Shown here one piece after another: positions 59,934 to 64,000 of a stretch of DNA of 64,000 bases (within the stretch, counting starts at the first letter, position 1; each line of letters starts with the position of its first letter). Position numbers and translations under genes: made by a program. This DNA comes from Monodelphis domestica. Its lineage: Eukaryota; Chordata; Mammalia; Didelphimorphia; Didelphidae. Location: the NCBI RefSeq assembly GCF_027887165.1, contig NC_077231.1:127402487-127466486 (forward strand). Direction: 5' to 3'. A model generated the notes under the pieces. It was not told the origin of the DNA. It searched no databases and worked only from the letters and a program-made list of their open reading frames with translations.

Positions 59934-60124
59934 TCTTTAAACCCTTACCTTCTGTCTTAGAATTCACATTAAGTATCAGTTCCAATGCAGAAGAATGGCA
60001 AGTACTAGGTAATTGGGGTTAAGTAACTTGCCCAGGATCACACAGCTAGGAAGTGACTGAGGCCAGTTTTGAACCAAGGAACCATGTCTCCAGAACTGAC
60101 TCTCTATCTATTGATAACTGTCCC
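59934..60124 (-). mobile_element. tRNA-derived marsupial SINE
   Basis: The plus strand shows 'aacccttaccttctgtctta' and 'acttgcccaggatcacacag'. The head at the right end is diverged. A 10-bp direct repeat with one mismatch (aggctgtttt / agggtgtttt) flanks it at 59924-59933 and 60125-60134. Confidence 0.87.
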
Positions 60125-60134
60125 AGGGTGTTTT

Positions 60135-60655
60135 AGGTTAAGAACTCCTATATGACATGGAATCTAGAGTTAATCAGAAATTTAAAAAGGAATTCTCTTG
60201 CATCATTGAGGATCCACTTAGCTTTGGGGTTTGGAACAGAAAAATATGAACAATGGAAATGACTAGGACTGAGCACTTGGTGAATATGAAAAGTAGTAAG
60301 CAAGGGTGCAAGGGAAAGAAGTCTATATGTGGATGAATAATATGGTAGAATTATTCATTAAGAGTTAAGAGGGGAAAGTGAGGAAAGAGTAGAGCAATAA
60401 TTATAGAGACAGAAAGGATCTGAGAGACTGGAAGTCATGTTGAGGATGAAGAATAGGATTAATAATAGGATGAAGAATAAGGAGTAAAATAGAAAGAGAT
60501 ATAGAAAAAGAGATTATGATCAGAAATATATATTTCAAATGCAATGAATATAATGTTTAAATAAATTGTCAGTATTGCATATTTTAAGATGAGACAAAGT
60601 GCTTTATAAATTACAGATAATTCACTTGCCTACTATTTCACCCATATGCTTCTCT
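60135..60655. other. Unassigned purine-rich noncoding DNA
   Basis: AG-rich on the plus strand, especially 60360-60520. No gene or nameable repeat is seen. Confidence 0.5.
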
Positions 60656-60672
60656 CAAGAAGAATACTGCAG

Positions 60673-60879
60673 GGGACAGCTGAGTAGCTGGGTAGCTCAG
60701 TGGATTGAGAGTCAGACCTAGAGACAGGAAGTCCTAGGTTCAAATATGACCTCAGATACTTCCTAGCTGTGTGACCCTGGGCAAGTCACTTAACCCCCAT
60801 TGTCTAGCCCTTGCCACTCTTCTGCCTTGGAACCAATACACAGTATTGATTACAAGATGGAAGGTAAGAGTTTTTTAAA
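60673..60879 (+). mobile_element. tRNA-derived marsupial SINE with 13-bp TSD
   Basis: Close to consensus. The A-box region 'tagctcagtggattgagag' follows a head in which an extra 'agctgagt' unit duplicates part of the start. The B-box is 'aggttcaaatatg', followed by 'tgtgtgaccctgggcaagtc', and the tail is 'agttttttaaaa'. A perfect 13-bp target duplication, aagaatactgcag, is at 60660-60672 and 60880-60892. It is probably among the youngest insertions here. Confidence 0.93.
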
Positions 60880-60894
60880 AAGAATACTGCAGTT

Positions 60895-61905
60895 ATTAAA
60901 CAGTTGTACAATTCACATACAAAGTTGAGGATATGCCTATATGCAACTGAACTTTAAAAGAACAATTTTACATAGGAAGAGTTTTGTTATTCAAATTGAA
61001 ATTTTTCCAGGGCAAGAGACTTAACAGTGCTTACACATATCTAGTCATAGATTCAATTACCTTGATTTAAGAAAGGTATGGATAGCATGCTACAAAAAAG
61101 ACTACTGTTCTGAGGTCATTAAATATGAATCACTTGAATAGATGAAGGACTATCTAAGATAGCCATGTTGCAGGGTAATTAATAATAACTTCATACAAAA
61201 TGGGAGGGGCTATTGAAAGAATATATAAATTTAAGGAAGAATCATTTTTTCTAGCAAGAAACTAATAAGTATAAGAGAGAAGAAAATTAACTTCATTTGT
61301 CTTCCAATTTTGTGTCATGTGGTCCAAAAAAGGAAATTAGGATAACAACAACAAAATATCTAAAGCAAAATTTTCTTTAAGTTGTTTGGAACCCAGAAGC
61401 AACTCTAATGGCCCAAAACTGTTGCTTTAGATTCCTAGGGCAATAGATACTAGTTACAAGCATAGGCAGCTAATAGCAACCTATCCCTGCTGTCATTTCA
61501 GGTGCTGACAAACAAAAAAGTCTATAATCATAACAATGGTTGACCCATACCATCTATTAGTTCTAGTATTAGAGCTGAGATGTTAGCCAGTGACAAAGGA
61601 CCCATCAGGCCAATCACTATGTTAACTTATGATACTACAGTTGAAACTAAAAAAAAAATAGCTACACACACATAAAGTACCAATTCTAGAAAATGTAGTA
61701 AAGTGTGTCTTGTTGGAAATTGCCTCTGTGTGTTGCTGAATGTGTTATTTATGGTACATCTGGGCATCTTTGTTTATGTTTCTTTTTTATTGTGTTCATT
61801 CTACTATGTTCTATGTTATGTCCATACAACAATATGTTAGTTGTTTAGCTCATTGTTTGTGGATATACTAATTTATTGTTATACTATATTTTCTATATCA
61901 GATAG
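60895..61905. other. Unassigned noncoding DNA
   Basis: No gene is seen. The T/G-rich stretch at about 61710-61880 resembles the T/G-rich stretch at 42845-42970 in style only. I could not align the two convincingly. Confidence 0.45.
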
Positions 61906-61975
61906 GAGGTACAGTGTTTAGAGCCTTGGACTTCAACTCCTACGTTCATATCTAGCCTCAGACACTTATGTGGAA
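61905..61975 (+). mobile_element. MIR-class SINE scrap
   Basis: 'ggtacagtgtttagagcctt' followed by 'tctagcctcagacacttatg' is a short plus-strand piece of a MIR or tRNA-type SINE head. Confidence 0.5.
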
Positions 61976-62124
61976 CCCCCATATTTGTTATAAGAAAGAT
62001 GAGACAGTTAATACTCCCCTTTAGAGTGAATGGGAAAGGTCCTACCTAGTGCCTTTATAACAACATTAGGTTATAACAACATTAGGTTAGGGCATTGCCA
62101 CACATTCTGTGGCATTTAACCATG

Positions 62125-62700
62125 TTTTGGGGGATGTATGGGGTATTTGAGGAAGACTAGCACTTCTGCTGTAAGGGCATGCCAAGCTCCTTGAGGGTTG
62201 CTCCTCCACTTTTGGTGTCCTCCTGTCCCACAACACTCATCAGAGGCTCCAAAAATGGTAGCAATGCTCAGCAACCACATACCCATAAAACTGTCTGGAA
62301 AATGGGATAAATCATGTTGGGAATAACTAATAGATGTATGTAGGGTATAACTCCAAAATGTGTATAAGTCAAGGGGTTGTCTGTTCCAGGTTTGTGAAGA
62401 CTTTCTTAAGCAGAATGGATCAATGAGAACAATTTGTTTCAACTCCCATGAAGGTGACTGAAGGAGGAATTGTGCTAGGTCAGACACTGAAGATGCCAAG
62501 ACCATCCACTGCATCCCAGGACACCATCAGTTTTCCTGATTTTTTTCCTGTCACAGGACTTCAATGACTGGAAGAGAGAGTGAGTCTGGCAACCTTGTGT
62601 AATGCTATCTCATTTAAATCAATTCACAAACTGGTTAATACATCATCCCATGATATCATTAGTCCCTTTCTAAAACAAAGAACAAGCAATCCCAGTGTGA
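62125..62700 (+). mobile_element. Non-autonomous RTE-related element (RTE-derived SINE)
   Basis: The start 'gggggatgtatggggtattt' aligns with the RTE start at 53501 ('ggggtgtatggggtgctc'). Later blocks align with the RTE 5' noncoding region: 'gtgaagact..' with 53749, and 'catccactgcatcccagg' with 53871. The end, with 'tgatatcattagtccctttc' and 'aaagaacaagcaat', resembles the RTE 3' tail class. No endonuclease or reverse transcriptase is present. The simplest reading is an RTE 5' region joined to a 3' tail, moved by RTE proteins. The minus-strand frames at 62116-62514 and 62624-62878 are not genes. Confidence 0.65.
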
Positions 62701-62704
62701 CTCC

Positions 62705-63660
62705 CCACAACACCCAATTCTTCACTCTGTGAAGTGACCAAGGAAGGTAGATTTTCCCCTGAATACCCCATGATGAATCATACCCCCATAATTCAAACTT
62801 CCATTGTGTGATAGATATAATTCTAAACCTTATACCTTTCTTGAAGACAGAAAAGCAAAGGAGTAATCTCTTCATCACAGCTTTTATCCTTATCCCCCAA
62901 AAGTTACAACTTAAGTCTATCTAAGACTTGAAATGGAAGTATTCTAGATTCATCTATAAATCCCTCTTACACACCTGTGGGACACCTGTTTCTTCATTAT
63001 ACTGAATCAAGTTGTCCTCCTAACAAACTAACAAGTAAAAAAAAAGTGAGAAAATTGAGTAATTTCCCAAATTCCTTCAAATATCTTGCTTTCTCTCCCA
63101 GTCAAAAAAATAAAACTATGAAAACCCAGACCTTCACCCTCCTTAAAAAAACTCCATTATCAAAATGTTGTGCATTATGCTGTTTAGAAAATAGAATTCT
63201 TTCCAACTCCTTCATTAAAGAGGAGAATAAAACTTTATCACTACACTAACAGCATTCAATTCTTTGTTTCCATGCACATGTTGTATGATCTGTTCTCTAA
63301 TACAACTACATAAATATGGATATTGATGCACCTTTGATACAACTTCTATAAATGTGCTACATAAGTGAATGCTATTGTTATGACCTAATATCCTTCTATT
63401 GTGTTTCTCAAAAAAGCTATCTTTCTATGACAAGTTTGTCTCATTGGCAAATACAGATTTATAGATAGATATGAATAGATATGGATATACATTCACACAA
63501 AACACACATACATACATATATACATGAATACACATATAAATATGCATATGTATGTTCATACATTCTCAATGTATAGCTATTATTCTTGATAATAGTAACG
63601 TATTACTATAATAATGTTATGGGTAATTTTATCAGCATAGGTACCTATTCCTGGCATGGT
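62705..63660. other. Unassigned DNA, probably repeat-derived
   Basis: The AC-rich part at 62980-63430 recalls a marsupial interspersed repeat I cannot name. An 'acatac/acatat' low-complexity stretch lies at about 63490-63560. The frame at 62977-63249 has no recognisable product. Confidence 0.4.
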
Positions 63661-63669
63661 GATAATATT

Positions 63670-64000
63670 GGGTTCTCAAGTCATGGAATTTTAGAGCTAG
63701 AAATCACTAGACTATATCACTAGAAATCAGCTAGACTAACTTTCTCATTTTATTGTTGAGAAAACAAAGTACATCTCTTCCTAGCTGCCAAATGTAATTG
63801 GACATTTAAAATTCTCTATAAGACTTTCAACAATGAGATTATGCCCTCAAATATCCTTGTCCAAAATTATCTCCCTTATTTGTTGACCATGGTTCTTGAA
63901 CCTGCTGGGGAAAGTGGATTGGATTGGGAATTGGGGGGTCAAACTTCCAGTTACAGTTTGGTCAACAAGTACCTCAGTGACCTTGTACAAGTTACTTGTA
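63670..64000. mobile_element. MIR-class SINE fragments
   Basis: A minus-strand relic lies at about 63675-63790 ('gtcatggaattttagagcta', then 'tcattttattgttgagaaaa'). A plus-strand MIR starts at about 63915 with 'ggattgggaattggggggtc' and is cut by the window end at 'gtacaagttact'. Confidence 0.55.

Noticed and set aside
60673-60879. Possible tRNA gene because of A-box and B-box sequences
   Set aside because: The sequence is a SINE with a poly(A)-like tail and target duplication. It lacks a full cloverleaf, and similar copies recur through the window.
1-64000. CRISPR arrays, bacterial operons, ribosome binding sites or rRNA
   Set aside because: The repeat content is that of a therian mammal nucleus, and no regularly spaced identical repeats or prokaryotic gene layout are present.

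Overview
The window looks like noncoding nuclear DNA from a marsupial: AT-rich, dense in interspersed repeats, and with no host protein-coding gene, rRNA, tRNA or CRISPR array that I can support. The evidence for a marsupial is recognition from memory, not a search. It rests on the tRNA-derived SINE with the head GGGGCAGCTGGGTAGCTCAG, a marsupial-type L1 whose ORF2 C-terminus appears many times, old L2 and MIR-class relics, an RTE-clade LINE with a related short non-autonomous element, and several LTR fossils. The species cannot be fixed from this window. Nearly all long open frames are pieces of these elements or products of simple repeats. Layout: 0-6 kb is mostly unassigned AT-rich DNA with a large GA-rich microsatellite at 3.4-3.75 kb. 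At 6.1-9.1 kb there is a MIR, a young SINE with a 14-bp target duplication, and an L1 split by a solo LTR of about 950 bp. 9-20 kb is mostly unassigned, with MIR, SINE and L1 scraps. 21.9-23.4 kb is a repeat-free block rich in homeodomain-type TAATTG sites and is the best candidate here for a conserved regulatory element. 23.5-33.3 kb is a mosaic of MIR, L1, L2 and SINE fragments, some nested. 34.05-36.17 kb is a hAT DNA transposon with its ends, an 8-bp target duplication and later insertions inside it. 36.2-40.0 kb holds two L2 copies, one split by a 443-bp solo LTR with a 4-bp target duplication. 42.2-47.7 kb is a broken, rearranged class I (gammaretrovirus-like) endogenous retrovirus fossil, with integrase on the minus strand and gag on the plus strand. 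49.1-53.0 kb holds two minus-strand L1 3' fragments. 53.0-58.0 kb is a plus-strand L1 split by a nearly complete RTE LINE (53501-57475) and again by a SINE. 58-64 kb is unassigned DNA with SINE and MIR copies and a short RTE-related element at 62.1-62.7 kb. No genes work together here. What the sequence does record is an order of insertions: L2, MIR and hAT oldest, then L1, then LTRs, RTE and the tRNA-type SINEs. The two points most worth following are the conserved-element candidate at 22 kb and the RTE LINE together with its apparent non-autonomous relative.
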